IMG/VR virus record: IMGVR_UViG_3300038834_000134
Span: 10,482-33,652 of that record
Source: a virus
Reading direction: 5' to 3' (one strand)
Length of the DNA stretch: 23,171 bases
In this document: positions 1-5,476 of the stretch, in pieces
How positions within the stretch are numbered: the first letter of the stretch is position 1
Layout: each line of letters begins with the position of its first letter
The notes under the pieces: generated by a model
The model's database searches: none
Seen by the model: only the letters and a program-made list of their open reading frames with translations
Told to the model about the DNA's origin: nothing
Position numbers and translations under genes: made by a program

Positions 1-89
1 ACATAAGGTTGATTAAATACCTTATTCTCTTTAGTTAATTTAGCTAATTCAACAAGTGTTGGATTAGAACGAAATTTTAAAGTTGCCAT
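1..89 (-). CDS. Partial hypothetical protein, N-terminal end only
   Basis: Only the first 29 codons are in the window; the gene runs off the left edge. The peptide starts MATLKFRSNPTLVELAKLTK and is lysine-rich and probably helical; I do not recognise it. The ATG at 87-89 is chosen because it lies 12 nt after the conserved leader motif (hairpin plus ACCAACCTC) that also precedes the starts at 1142 and 2213. It is divergent from the plus-strand operon that begins at 236, so it is the first gene of a leftward transcription unit. Its function cannot be stated from this much sequence. Confidence 0.7.
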   Translation of the reverse strand, partial: MATLKFRSNPTLVELAKLTKENKVFNQPY

Positions 90-101
90 TTTTAATAGTT
101 T

Positions 102-123
102 GAGGTTGGTGGGATCTCTCCCA
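102..123 (-). ncRNA. Leader RNA motif copy A (GAGA hairpin plus ACCAACCTC)
   Basis: Reading the minus strand, GGGA-GAGA-TCCC (122 down to 111) forms a 4-bp stem, or 5 bp counting the flanking T-A pair, closed by a GAGA loop. ACCAACCTC follows immediately, then a 12-nt A/T-rich spacer, then the ATG at 89. A -10-like TATATT lies 8 nt upstream of the stem, so the hairpin would be at or near the 5' end of the mRNA. Two more copies occur at 1111-1132 and 2184-2203. The stem bases differ between copies but pairing is kept. The GAG of the loop could also pair with the downstream CTC as a small pseudoknot. Not matched by me to any known RNA family. Confidence 0.6.
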
Positions 124-130
124 TATATTC

Positions 131-176
131 AATATAACTGGTATTTTCCCCAAGTTGCCCTATTAATGTTCGGTAT
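131..176 (-). promoter_or_regulatory. Putative promoter with upstream element for the leftward gene
   Basis: On the minus strand, TATATT (136 to 131) is a 5/6 match to a sigma70 -10. The -35 position 17 bp upstream (159 to 154) reads GGCAAC, a poor match. Just upstream, 176 to 165, is ATACCGAACATT, which recurs at 1056-1067 in the same orientation and at the same distance from the leader hairpin. The weak -35 plus a shared upstream block suggests an activator-dependent promoter. Inferred from spacing only. Confidence 0.45.
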
Positions 177-235
177 CTGTACTGGTGCATACCCTGTTTT
201 TTCCAGGGGTTATCTGATATATATGAAAATAAACC

Positions 236-421
236 ATGAACAAGGAAGTAGCCGAGTATGTAAATGTCTTACTGGCAAACCGACAGTACTTATTAGAAGA
301 AAGAGAAAATGCATCTGATTATAATAAAGACAAAGAACTACAAGAGATGACAGAGAGTGAACAATCACTTATATATAAAGCTCAAAAGGCAATGGATTAT
401 ATAATTGAGGAAAGTAATTGA
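236..421 (+). CDS. Small acidic early protein, unknown
   Basis: 61 aa, beginning MNKEVAEYVNVLLANRQYLL. It is rich in Glu, Lys, Asn and Tyr and predicted mostly helical, with no motif I recognise. It is the first gene of the rightward early operon. The ATG at 236 is the first in frame and follows a CCCTG/CAGGG hairpin (192-208) and an AT-rich stretch, with no Shine-Dalgarno. Its stop overlaps the TTG start of the methyltransferase-like gene by 4 nt (TTGA), so the two are probably translationally coupled. Confidence 0.6.
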   Translation: MNKEVAEYVNVLLANRQYLLEERENASDYNKDKELQEMTESEQSLIYKAQKAMDYIIEESN

Positions 422-1044
422 GAATACTGGTTGCTTGTGAGTATTCGGGTATTGTAAGAGATGCCTTTGCAGCCAAAGGACATGATGCTTGGTCTTGTGA
501 TATTTTAGAAACAGAAGCCCCTGGAAATCATTTGAAAGGCGATGTCTTAAATTTTTTAGACATGAACTGGGATTTAATGGTGGCGCATCCACCCTGTACA
601 CATCTGTCTGTTTCGGGCGCAAGATGGTTTACTGAGGGCAAGAAGCCAATGCATTTAAGAAAGAAAGCACTTGAGTTTGTACAAAGACTTATGGATGCAC
701 CGATAGATCGAATATGTATTGAGAACCCTGTTTCGGTTATTTCTTCCCATATAAGAGAGGCAGACCAGCTTATAAATCCTTACCAGTTTGGCGATATGGA
801 ATACAAAAGGACTTGTTTATGGTTAAAGAATCTACCAAGATTAAAAGACACTGATAATGTACTTGAAGAGACAAAAAAGCTTCCAGAGAAAGAATCCAAG
901 AGGATTTGGTGGCTTGGTAGTGGTAAGGGTAAGGAGCGCAGTAAGTTTTATAAAGGTATAGCAAAAGCGATGGCAGAACAGTGGGGTGATGAGAGTAAAC
1001 TACCCGAACCAATAGAACAGCTAAGTATATTCAGCCTTTTGTAA
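418..1044 (+). CDS. C5-cytosine DNA methyltransferase-like protein
   Basis: 208 aa. The N-terminal VACEYSGIVRDAFAAKGHDA (5-24) looks like the SAM-binding motif I of class I methyltransferases. HPPC at 57-60 is the Pro-Cys motif IV with C60 as candidate nucleophile. IENP at 101-104 matches motif VI. The tail RSKFYKGIAKAMAEQW (174-189) resembles the last conserved block. It is shorter than typical C5 methyltransferases (300-400 aa) and has little room for a target recognition domain, as in many phage versions. No restriction endonuclease is nearby, so self-protection or pyrimidine modification of phage DNA is more likely than a complete restriction system. The TTG start at 418 overlaps the preceding stop and is needed to include motif I; no ATG is available nearby. 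Confidence 0.75.
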   Translation: MRILVACEYSGIVRDAFAAKGHDAWSCDILETEAPGNHLKGDVLNFLDMNWDLMVAHPPCTHLSVSGARWFTEGKKPMHLRKKALEFVQRLMDAPIDRICIENPVSVISSHIREADQLINPYQFGDMEYKRTCLWLKNLPRLKDTDNVLEETKKLPEKESKRIWWLGSGKGKERSKFYKGIAKAMAEQWGDESKLPEPIEQLSIFSLL

Positions 1045-1055
1045 CACCAATGTTA

Positions 1056-1101
1056 ATACCGAACATTGACCCTGTACATACACTGACCATAGATATATTA
1101 T
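1056..1101 (+). promoter_or_regulatory. Putative promoter with upstream element before the 1142 gene
   Basis: ATACCGAACATT (1056-1067) is followed 5 nt later by TGTACA (1073-1078, 4/6 to -35), a 17-bp spacer and TATTAT (1096-1101, 5/6 to -10). The leader hairpin starts 9 nt after the -10. Upstream block, -35 position, -10 and hairpin have the same spacing, to within 1 nt, as the leftward promoter at 131-176. This is the only sizeable gap (97 bp) in the first part of the early operon. Confidence 0.5.
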
Positions 1102-1110
1102 TGATTTACA

Positions 1111-1132
1111 GGGCAGAGATGCCCACAACCTC
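1111..1132 (+). ncRNA. Leader RNA motif copy B (GAGA hairpin plus ACAACCTC)
   Basis: GGGCA-GAGA-TGCCC (1111-1124) makes a 5-bp stem with a GAGA loop; ACAACCTC (1125-1132) follows directly. Nine nt separate the CTC from the ATG at 1142. The same GGG (1111-1113) could instead pair, as TACAGGG (1107-1113), with CCCTGTA at 1070-1076. AGAG (1115-1118) could pair with CTCT (1130-1133). The leader has no Shine-Dalgarno; its place is taken by the ACCTC. Confidence 0.65.
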
Positions 1133-1141
1133 TTAAAACTA

Positions 1142-1495
1142 ATGGCAGAACAAACACTTACAGTTCTCAACCAGGATGAACTGGTCAGTAAACAAGCACA
1201 GCTTTATTGCGATAAGCTTAATCAACTAGCTTTCGATAAAGGACAAGAAAGAGACTTTATCATTATGCAGGGTACAAAGTTTCTTAAAGTAACAAGAAAC
1301 GAGACAGAAGCTTTTGCTTTTATTGATAAAAAAACTGGTGAAGTATATAAACCAAAGAGTTGGAGAAAAGCTGCAAAGGGTGTTAGATATAATCTTTTAG
1401 AAAAAGCAAGTATTGAAAAACTTTTCAGCAATCTAGACTTATATGGTGAACATCTTTACCAATACGCTGTCAACTTTATCAATAAAAAACAATGA
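1142..1495 (+). CDS. Conserved phage hypothetical protein
   Basis: 117 aa. The central part, FIDKKTGEVYKPKSW (60-74) followed by KGVRYNLLE, is a pattern I remember from small conserved proteins of cyanophages and other marine phages; the function is unknown. It is mixed alpha/beta without membrane segments. It is the first gene after an internal promoter and the leader motif at 1111-1132, so its expression is probably set separately from the methyltransferase upstream. The stop overlaps the next start as ATGA. A nucleic-acid-related role is possible given the neighbours but is not shown. Confidence 0.75.
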   Translation: MAEQTLTVLNQDELVSKQAQLYCDKLNQLAFDKGQERDFIIMQGTKFLKVTRNETEAFAFIDKKTGEVYKPKSWRKAAKGVRYNLLEKASIEKLFSNLDLYGEHLYQYAVNFINKKQ

Positions 1496-1674
1496 GAAAA
1501 TATATGACCAAAGCAGAAGCACTTATTACTTTTAGACAACTTTGGAAAATGACCAATTGGTCTAGAAGTGATACCACCGCCAAAAGAGAGATGTGGAACA
1601 ACTACACAGACTCACTTTGTAAAAGTGGTGATATATCACTCAGTCAATACGAAAACTGGGGTCAACCTTTCTAA
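1492..1674 (+). CDS. Conserved small phage protein
   Basis: 60 aa, MRKYMTKAEALITFRQLW at the start and SQYENWGQPF at the end. The pattern (K-E/A-A-L-x-x-F ... W-x-x-Y-T/F-D-x-L-C-K-x-G-x-I ... Q-Y-x-x-W-x-x-P-F) resembles a small helical protein I recall from many phage early regions, with no assigned function. The start overlaps the previous stop (ATGA) and the stop overlaps the next ATG (TAATG), so it sits inside a translationally coupled run. Confidence 0.7.
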   Translation: MRKYMTKAEALITFRQLWKMTNWSRSDTTAKREMWNNYTDSLCKSGDISLSQYENWGQPF

Positions 1675-1820
1675 TGACTAAAAAAGATTACGACGAAGCA
1701 ATGAGTTGGTTAAATGATCGGTATATGTTTGAGCAAGACATGACCAATGAAGTTTACCTTTTACTTCGTAAAACAATAGAAACAACTTACTTAAAATCAA
1801 TTTACAACAAAAAAAAATGA
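1674..1820 (+). CDS. Very small hypothetical protein
   Basis: 48 aa, MTKKDYDEAMSWLNDRYMFE at the start. It is charged and probably helical, with no motif recognised. Support for being real comes from context: the ATG overlaps the previous TAA by one nt (TAATG), the stop overlaps the DUF2958 start (ATGA), and without it there would be an unexplained 142-nt gap in an otherwise gapless operon. Confidence 0.6.
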   Translation: MTKKDYDEAMSWLNDRYMFEQDMTNEVYLLLRKTIETTYLKSIYNKKK

Positions 1821-2143
1821 AACTTTTAACAAAAGAAATTCTAAAAAAACTACCAAAACTCTATTCTTCTGCAGCACATGAAGATACTGAAAAAGAGTTA
1901 ACTTTTCATTTAAAACTATTCTGTCCATGGTCTTTTTGGACTTGGTATATAGCAGAATACGACCCAGAAACTGGCATTGCATTTGGATACACCATTGGTT
2001 TTGAAAACGAATATGGGTCTATTGATGTTAAAGAATTAGAAACAGTTACTGGACCTCTTGGTCTTAAAATTGAAAGAGATATTACCTTTCAATCTATAGG
2101 GCAAAAAGCTTTGATGGAAAAGATAAAAAAGAATGGTCAATAA
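1817..2143 (+). CDS. DUF2958 domain protein
   Basis: 108 aa, about the size of the single-domain family. Diagnostic pieces are MKLLTKEILKKLPKLY (1-16), the Trp-rich LFCPWSFWTWYIAEYDP (34-50), GIAFGYTIGFENEYGSI (53-69) and ELETVTGPLGLKIERD (73-88). DUF2958 proteins are frequent on plasmids, integrative elements and phages; their biochemical role is not established. The gene is coupled to the preceding 48-aa gene by ATGA and ends just before the sigma70-like promoter at 2147-2175. An 11-codon reading frame starting on its stop (2143-2178) runs through that promoter and is probably not a gene. Confidence 0.85.
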   Translation: MKLLTKEILKKLPKLYSSAAHEDTEKELTFHLKLFCPWSFWTWYIAEYDPETGIAFGYTIGFENEYGSIDVKELETVTGPLGLKIERDITFQSIGQKALMEKIKKNGQ

Positions 2144-2146
2144 TGG

Positions 2147-2175
2147 TAGACAAAGGGGAAAATCTAGACTATAAT
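2147..2175 (+). promoter_or_regulatory. Sigma70-type promoter before the 2213 gene
   Basis: TAGACA (2147-2152, 5/6 to TTGACA) and TATAAT (2170-2175, perfect) are separated by 17 bp, the best promoter in the window. The leader hairpin starts 9 nt after the -10, so transcription probably begins at its base. The upstream ATACCGAACATT block of the other two promoters is not present at the expected place; AATGGTCAATAA at 2132-2143 is at most a weak relative. The better core elements fit a promoter that needs no activator. Confidence 0.7.
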
Positions 2176-2183
2176 TGAAGTAA

Positions 2184-2203
2184 GGGCGAGAGCCTACAAC
2201 CTC
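2184..2203 (+). ncRNA. Leader RNA motif copy C (GAGA hairpin plus ACAACCTC)
   Basis: GGGC-GAGA-GCCT (2184-2195) forms a stem with three Watson-Crick pairs and a terminal G-U pair around a GAGA loop. ACAACCTC (2196-2203) follows directly, and 9 nt lie between the CTC and the ATG at 2213, as in copy B. GAG (2188-2190) can pair with CTC (2201-2203). Confidence 0.65.
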
Positions 2204-2212
2204 AAAAAATTC

Positions 2213-2392
2213 ATGAACAACGATTTACAAAGAGAGATAGACGACATCAAGTCTAAACTCCAAGAAGCACAGAATGGTTACGCTTACTGCTGTGCGACTG
2301 CCGATTGGACAGACTTAAGTAAGCACAAAAAAAATGTTTCTAAGTACACTAAGATGCTTTCTGCACTACTAAGACAGAGGGCAAGAGTATGA
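2213..2392 (+). CDS. Small hypothetical protein, leader-motif controlled
   Basis: 59 aa, MNNDLQREIDDIKSKLQEAQ at the start, then an aromatic/Cys patch NGYAYCCATADWTDLSKHKK and a basic helical end (ALLRQRARV). The first 20 residues have a coiled-coil-like heptad pattern. It is the first gene after the strong promoter at 2147-2175 and leader copy C. The stop overlaps the next ATG (ATGA). No family recognised. Confidence 0.65.
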   Translation: MNNDLQREIDDIKSKLQEAQNGYAYCCATADWTDLSKHKKNVSKYTKMLSALLRQRARV

Positions 2393-2523
2393 AACATTTA
2401 TTCTTGTATCTAGCGGTGGGCAGTATTCTGTTTACCGCTTTTGATTCGTCTCTTAAAGACATGACCAGAATCGACTGCAATGCTGGCATTGAGCTTGCTT
2501 GCAAAGAGGTGGCCAAGTGGTAA
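2389..2523 (+). CDS. Small exported or membrane-anchored protein
   Basis: 44 aa. MKHLFLYLAVGSILFTAFDS is a short basic start followed by a hydrophobic stretch (4-18), i.e. a signal peptide or single membrane anchor, followed by about 25 polar residues with two Cys (30 and 38). It overlaps the upstream gene by ATGA. There is no lipobox in the usual place, so a lipoprotein is unlikely. Function unknown; a small inner-membrane anchored protein made early could act in superinfection exclusion, but nothing shows this. Confidence 0.55.
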   Translation: MKHLFLYLAVGSILFTAFDSSLKDMTRIDCNAGIELACKEVAKW

Positions 2524-2528
2524 GAGAT

Positions 2529-2780
2529 ATGCAAAAGATTCTCGAAACTTTACGAGAACATGAAAAAAAGCAACAGACCAATAAGGTTGAACTTGTACAA
2601 GGTTGCTTAGAACTTACAAAAATTGTACAAGAACTTGGCGAAAAAACAGGTATTACTTGTAATGCTTTAGATGAAAAAACAAACATCATCAAAGACTTTA
2701 TCGTCAAGCAAGCAGAAAAAATTACCATGCTTGAACTTCGTATTGCAAACCTAGAAGAAAAACTTAATGCAAAAAACTAA
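2529..2780 (+). CDS. Coiled-coil hypothetical protein
   Basis: 83 aa from the ATG at 2529, 5 nt after the preceding stop. The frame stays open upstream to a TTG at 2499 and a GTG at 2517, but the ATG gives the usual tight spacing. Nearly all helical: MQKILETLREHEKKQQ at the start, and a leucine/isoleucine heptad run at the end (KITMLELRIANLEEKL, about 65-80), typical of a coiled coil. It overlaps the exonuclease start by 14 nt, so the two are likely co-translated. It may be a recombination accessory or scaffold, inferred from position only. Confidence 0.65.
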   Translation: MQKILETLREHEKKQQTNKVELVQGCLELTKIVQELGEKTGITCNALDEKTNIIKDFIVKQAEKITMLELRIANLEEKLNAKN

Positions 2781-3567
2781 AAAAGAATATATACCAGCAG
2801 AGGTATATCATGCAGACCCAGCTTATTCTGCATCGGATTGTAAGCTGTATAAAAAGACTTGTCCTAAAGTTTTCTATGAATCTAAGTATGGCGAACAAAA
2901 GTTAGAACACGAACCAGCTTTGAAAAAAGCTTTTCGTACTGGCGAACTTTGTCATGCTTTTACATTAGAACCTGACCGTGCAAAAACCGCATATGGTGTC
3001 TGTCTTAACAGATCAACAAAAGCTGGTAAGGCACAGGCAGAGGAGATGGCAGCAAAAGGTATAGAACCTATTACTTCTGCTGAATATGAACTTGCATCTA
3101 ATGTTGCTAATGCTGTATGGGAACACCCATTGGCAAAGAAACTTCTTGCCAAAGGTCATGCAGAACAAAGCTTTTGGCGTGATGACAAAGAAACTGGTCT
3201 TACTTGCAAGGCAAGATGTGACTTTATAAATGGCGATACAATTATCGACCTTAAGACAACTGGCGAGGGTAACAGCCATCCCGATAAATTTATTAAATCG
3301 GTTGCTTCATACCTTTACCATTTACAAGCTGCTCATTACTTAGAAGTAATTGGTGCAAAGCGATTTGTATTTATAGCAGTTGAAAAAGTCTACCCATATG
3401 CCATAAGCATTACCGAGCTAGACGAAGAAGCACTTGCCGAAGGCAAACGTCTTAGACAAGCTGCCTTAAAACAAATTTCTAAATGCCATACAGATGCTTA
3501 TTGGCATGGGTATGCAGAAGAAATCCAAACACTCAGCCTACCAAGTTGGGCTTACAAAACAAACTAA
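2767..3567 (+). CDS. PD-(D/E)XK exonuclease, RecE/exonuclease VIII-like
   Basis: 266 aa. Expected to resect DNA ends 5' to 3' for phage recombination. The order of motifs fits the PDDEXK-like family found in RecE/ExoVIII-type phage nucleases: YHADPAYSASDCKLY (14-28), FRTGELCHAFTLEP (56-69) with H63, a Glu in HAEQSFW (131-137), CDF with D152, the catalytic IIDLKTT (159-165) with D161 and K163, and YLYHLQAAHY (182-191) matching the QxxxY motif. The next gene is an ERF annealing protein, the standard partner. The ATG at 2767 overlaps the upstream coiled-coil gene by 14 nt. Confidence 0.88.
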   Translation: MQKTKKEYIPAEVYHADPAYSASDCKLYKKTCPKVFYESKYGEQKLEHEPALKKAFRTGELCHAFTLEPDRAKTAYGVCLNRSTKAGKAQAEEMAAKGIEPITSAEYELASNVANAVWEHPLAKKLLAKGHAEQSFWRDDKETGLTCKARCDFINGDTIIDLKTTGEGNSHPDKFIKSVASYLYHLQAAHYLEVIGAKRFVFIAVEKVYPYAISITELDEEALAEGKRLRQAALKQISKCHTDAYWHGYAEEIQTLSLPSWAYKTN

Positions 3568-3571
3568 AAAA

Positions 3572-4249
3572 ATGTCAGAAACAAACCCACACGCTGCACT
3601 TGCAGTAGCTTTACAAAAAGCACAAGCAGAATTTCCATCAATGGGTAAGACCAAACAAGTTGGTGTAGGTTCTTATGGTTACAGCTATCTACCTTTGGAA
3701 CAAATGCTGTCTTTGGTTACACCTGTTCTTCTTAAGAATGGTCTATGTTTAACACAGGGCTTTGGCTGTAGTGCTACAGGCGAAACACTTATAGTTACAA
3801 GACTTATTCATAAAGATGGTGGTGTTATTAAAAGCGAACTGCCAATATTTTTATCTGAAAGAGATATGGCAAACCCTAAGAAAAACCAAACCCATAACTG
3901 GGGTGGTGCAGTTACATATCAAAGAAGATACAGCATTAAGTTGATCTTAGGTCTTGAGACAGATATGGACTTTAATATGGAAGAGGAAGAAAAAGTTGAA
4001 GATAAACAAATTAATAAAGGCGAAGTTATAGAGACTTTACGAGAACAAGTAAAGGAAATTTCTAATAATTCTGATACAGAGAAAACTTACCAGCTTGCCA
4101 AAGGTGCGATAAATACAGCCAAGTCTGTAGAACAGTTAACAGATTTTAAGAAAAACATTGCAATTCGTTTTGCAAAGGGTAAACTAACTCTTACACAGAA
4201 AGAGGAATTGGAAACTCTTATTGTTAACAAGAAAAAGGTGCTTGAATAA
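3572..4249 (+). CDS. erf: ERF family single-strand DNA annealing protein
   Basis: 225 aa from the ATG at 3572, 4 nt after the nuclease stop; the open frame continues further upstream inside the nuclease gene but has no reason to be used. The N-terminal two thirds (HAALAVALQKAQAEFPSMGK, YSYLPLEQMLSLVTPVLLKN, then GGAVTYQRRYSIKLILGL) carry the ERF signature, in particular the A-x-T-Y-x-x-R-Y-x-x-x-x-x-L-G block at about residues 115-130. An acidic linker (MEEEEKVEDK) separates a helical C-terminal domain. ERF proteins anneal complementary single strands; with the nuclease it forms a two-component recombination system. Confidence 0.88.
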   Translation: MSETNPHAALAVALQKAQAEFPSMGKTKQVGVGSYGYSYLPLEQMLSLVTPVLLKNGLCLTQGFGCSATGETLIVTRLIHKDGGVIKSELPIFLSERDMANPKKNQTHNWGGAVTYQRRYSIKLILGLETDMDFNMEEEEKVEDKQINKGEVIETLREQVKEISNNSDTEKTYQLAKGAINTAKSVEQLTDFKKNIAIRFAKGKLTLTQKEELETLIVNKKKVLE

Positions 4250-4486
4250 ATGGACCAAGACCAGCCTTATCTATCAACCAAAGACCTCGCCGAACGATAC
4301 GGGATTACTCAAAGAACCATAAAAAAATGGCGAACAAGTACAAGAAGAGGTAAACAAGAAGGTCCCGAGTGGTATACAGTTCCACGAACTGCAACCGCTT
4401 TGGGTTCTCCTCTAATCAGATACCCACTTCCACAGGTTCTTGCCTGGGAAGAAACAAATTCAATCATTCCAATTAAATCTTTCTAA
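4250..4486 (+). CDS. Excisionase/MerR-like helix-turn-helix protein
   Basis: 78 aa. LSTKDLAERYGITQRTIKKW (8-27) is a clear helix-turn-helix of the HTH_17/excisionase type, followed by an Arg-rich stretch (RTSTRRGK) and a wing-like segment ending in IRYPLPQVLAWEE, the usual R-Y-x-x-x-x-V-x-x-W end of such domains. It starts immediately after the erf stop. It could be an operon regulator, for example of the leader-motif promoters, or a recombination directionality factor. No integrase is visible, so a regulator is preferred. The odd feature is the 20-residue insertion between recognition helix and wing. Confidence 0.75.
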   Translation: MDQDQPYLSTKDLAERYGITQRTIKKWRTSTRRGKQEGPEWYTVPRTATALGSPLIRYPLPQVLAWEETNSIIPIKSF

Positions 4487-4488
4487 TT

Positions 4489-4773
4489 ATGGCCTACGAA
4501 AATTTATTTACAGGGCGTTTAGTCCTTTTTAATAATTCACAGAAAAAATCTGAAAAGTCCCCTGACCTTGGTGGCAACATTGAGTTTAGTCTGCAAGATG
4601 CCATGGCATTGGCAGAATGGATTACAGGACAAGAAGGCGAGGACAATTATGCTGGCGAAAAGGTAGTCAAAGTACCTGTAAGTGCTTGGCATAGAGAATC
4701 TAAAAATGGTACCTCTTTTGTATCGGGTTCTATGTCAGTAGCAAAAACCTCTACAGAGGAAATACCTTTCTAA
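4489..4773 (+). CDS. Possible single-stranded DNA-binding protein (DUF736-like)
   Basis: 94 aa. FTGRLVLFNNSQKKSEKSPDLGG (7-29) and the later VSAWHRESKNGTSFVSGSMS (64-83) resemble the G-x-L-F-x-N-x-x-K-x-x-x-x-P-D-x-x-G and x-x-A-W-x-x-x-x-x-x-G-x-x-x-x-S-x-S-x blocks of DUF736-type small beta proteins. The intervening segment is more helical than usual. The acidic end TEEIPF resembles the acidic tail tip of SSB proteins (DDDIPF), which binds partners. Position two genes after erf supports an SSB-like role. The family assignment is inference from pattern memory. Confidence 0.55.
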   Translation: MAYENLFTGRLVLFNNSQKKSEKSPDLGGNIEFSLQDAMALAEWITGQEGEDNYAGEKVVKVPVSAWHRESKNGTSFVSGSMSVAKTSTEEIPF

Positions 4774-4775
4774 CT

Positions 4776-5135
4776 ATGGCAAAAGTACTAAAAAAAGTTA
4801 CTGACCCAAAACTACCTCTTAATGTCGCAATATTTCAAGACCATTTAGCACTTGGTCTTGAGTGTTTCGACCTTAACTGGTTTGATTTTAGGCCACATAC
4901 TTGCAGCAACAAAGAATATGGTGATGGCCTTCTTTTTTCTCAGTTAGATGATAGCCATAAAGAATGTTGCCAAGCAGAAAATTCTTTAATTGTTTCTAAT
5001 GAGGGTTTGCATTTGCCGAACAAAAAAATTATGCCTTTCACTAACGAACAACCCCCAACAAAGATGGCCTTGCTGGTCTTATCGGCAATGGTCACTGAAC
5101 AACCTTTACACTTTGAATGTCCCGAATGCGACTAG
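4776..5135 (+). CDS. Hypothetical protein with C-terminal CPxC
   Basis: 119 aa. No family recognised. It contains a Cys/His-rich middle (HTCSNKEYGD, HKECCQAENS) and ends HFECPECD, so metal binding is plausible with ligands spread over the chain. The last 19 nt overlap the next gene in another frame. Two nt separate it from the upstream possible SSB gene. No membrane segment or signal peptide. Confidence 0.65.
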   Translation: MAKVLKKVTDPKLPLNVAIFQDHLALGLECFDLNWFDFRPHTCSNKEYGDGLLFSQLDDSHKECCQAENSLIVSNEGLHLPNKKIMPFTNEQPPTKMALLVLSAMVTEQPLHFECPECD

Positions 5136-5476
5136 ATTTTACAAACAAAGCACTTGAAGAATGGATAAAACTTTGTCCTTTTCCAATAACAGTACAACAA
5201 GCGGTAACACAGCCAAAAGCTTGTAAACACATAACAATAGATGTAACTATTGAAGCAAGCAAGACAAAGCCTAATCCAGACTTTGTTGCATCAGATCAAC
5301 AACAGTTTCTTGAGTTGAGATATTACAACATTGATAAAAAACTCAAAGACCTTACAGCACAAAGATTTAAAGAGGATAATCCTCTTATACAAAGAAAAAT
5401 ATCAAAACAGATTCATGCTCTGTTTGATGAAAAATTTGAAATCGAAAAACAGTTAGATGTTCAAGAAAAATCGTAG
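5117..5476 (+). CDS. Hypothetical protein, helical C-terminus
   Basis: 119 aa from the ATG at 5117; a second in-frame ATG at 5126 is an equally possible start that would cut the overlap with the preceding gene from 19 to 10 nt. The N-terminal half looks beta-rich (KHITIDVTIEAS), and the C-terminal half is a long charged helix (LRYYNIDKKLKDLTAQRFKE onward, ending EKFEIEKQLDVQEKS) suggestive of a coiled coil. It overlaps the next gene by 20 nt. Function unknown. Confidence 0.6.
   Translation: MSRMRLDFTNKALEEWIKLCPFPITVQQAVTQPKACKHITIDVTIEASKTKPNPDFVASDQQQFLELRYYNIDKKLKDLTAQRFKEDNPLIQRKISKQIHALFDEKFEIEKQLDVQEKS

Noticed and set aside
192-208. CCCTG/CAGGG hairpin before the 236 gene as a fourth leader copy
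   Set aside because: It has a T-rich loop, no GAGA, no AACCTC and different spacing to the ATG.
2143-2178. 11-codon reading frame starting on the DUF2958 stop
   Set aside because: It covers the -35 and -10 of the promoter at 2147-2175 and ends before the leader hairpin; too short to support.
2499-2528. Longer start (TTG 2499 or GTG 2517) for the coiled-coil gene
   Set aside because: The ATG at 2529 follows the preceding stop by 5 nt and begins the helical region; the extension overlaps the signal-anchor gene with unlikely sequence.
3494-3571. Longer N-terminus for the ERF protein
   Set aside because: The added residues read as nuclease-gene shadow; the ATG at 3572 gives the normal ERF N-terminus and tight spacing.
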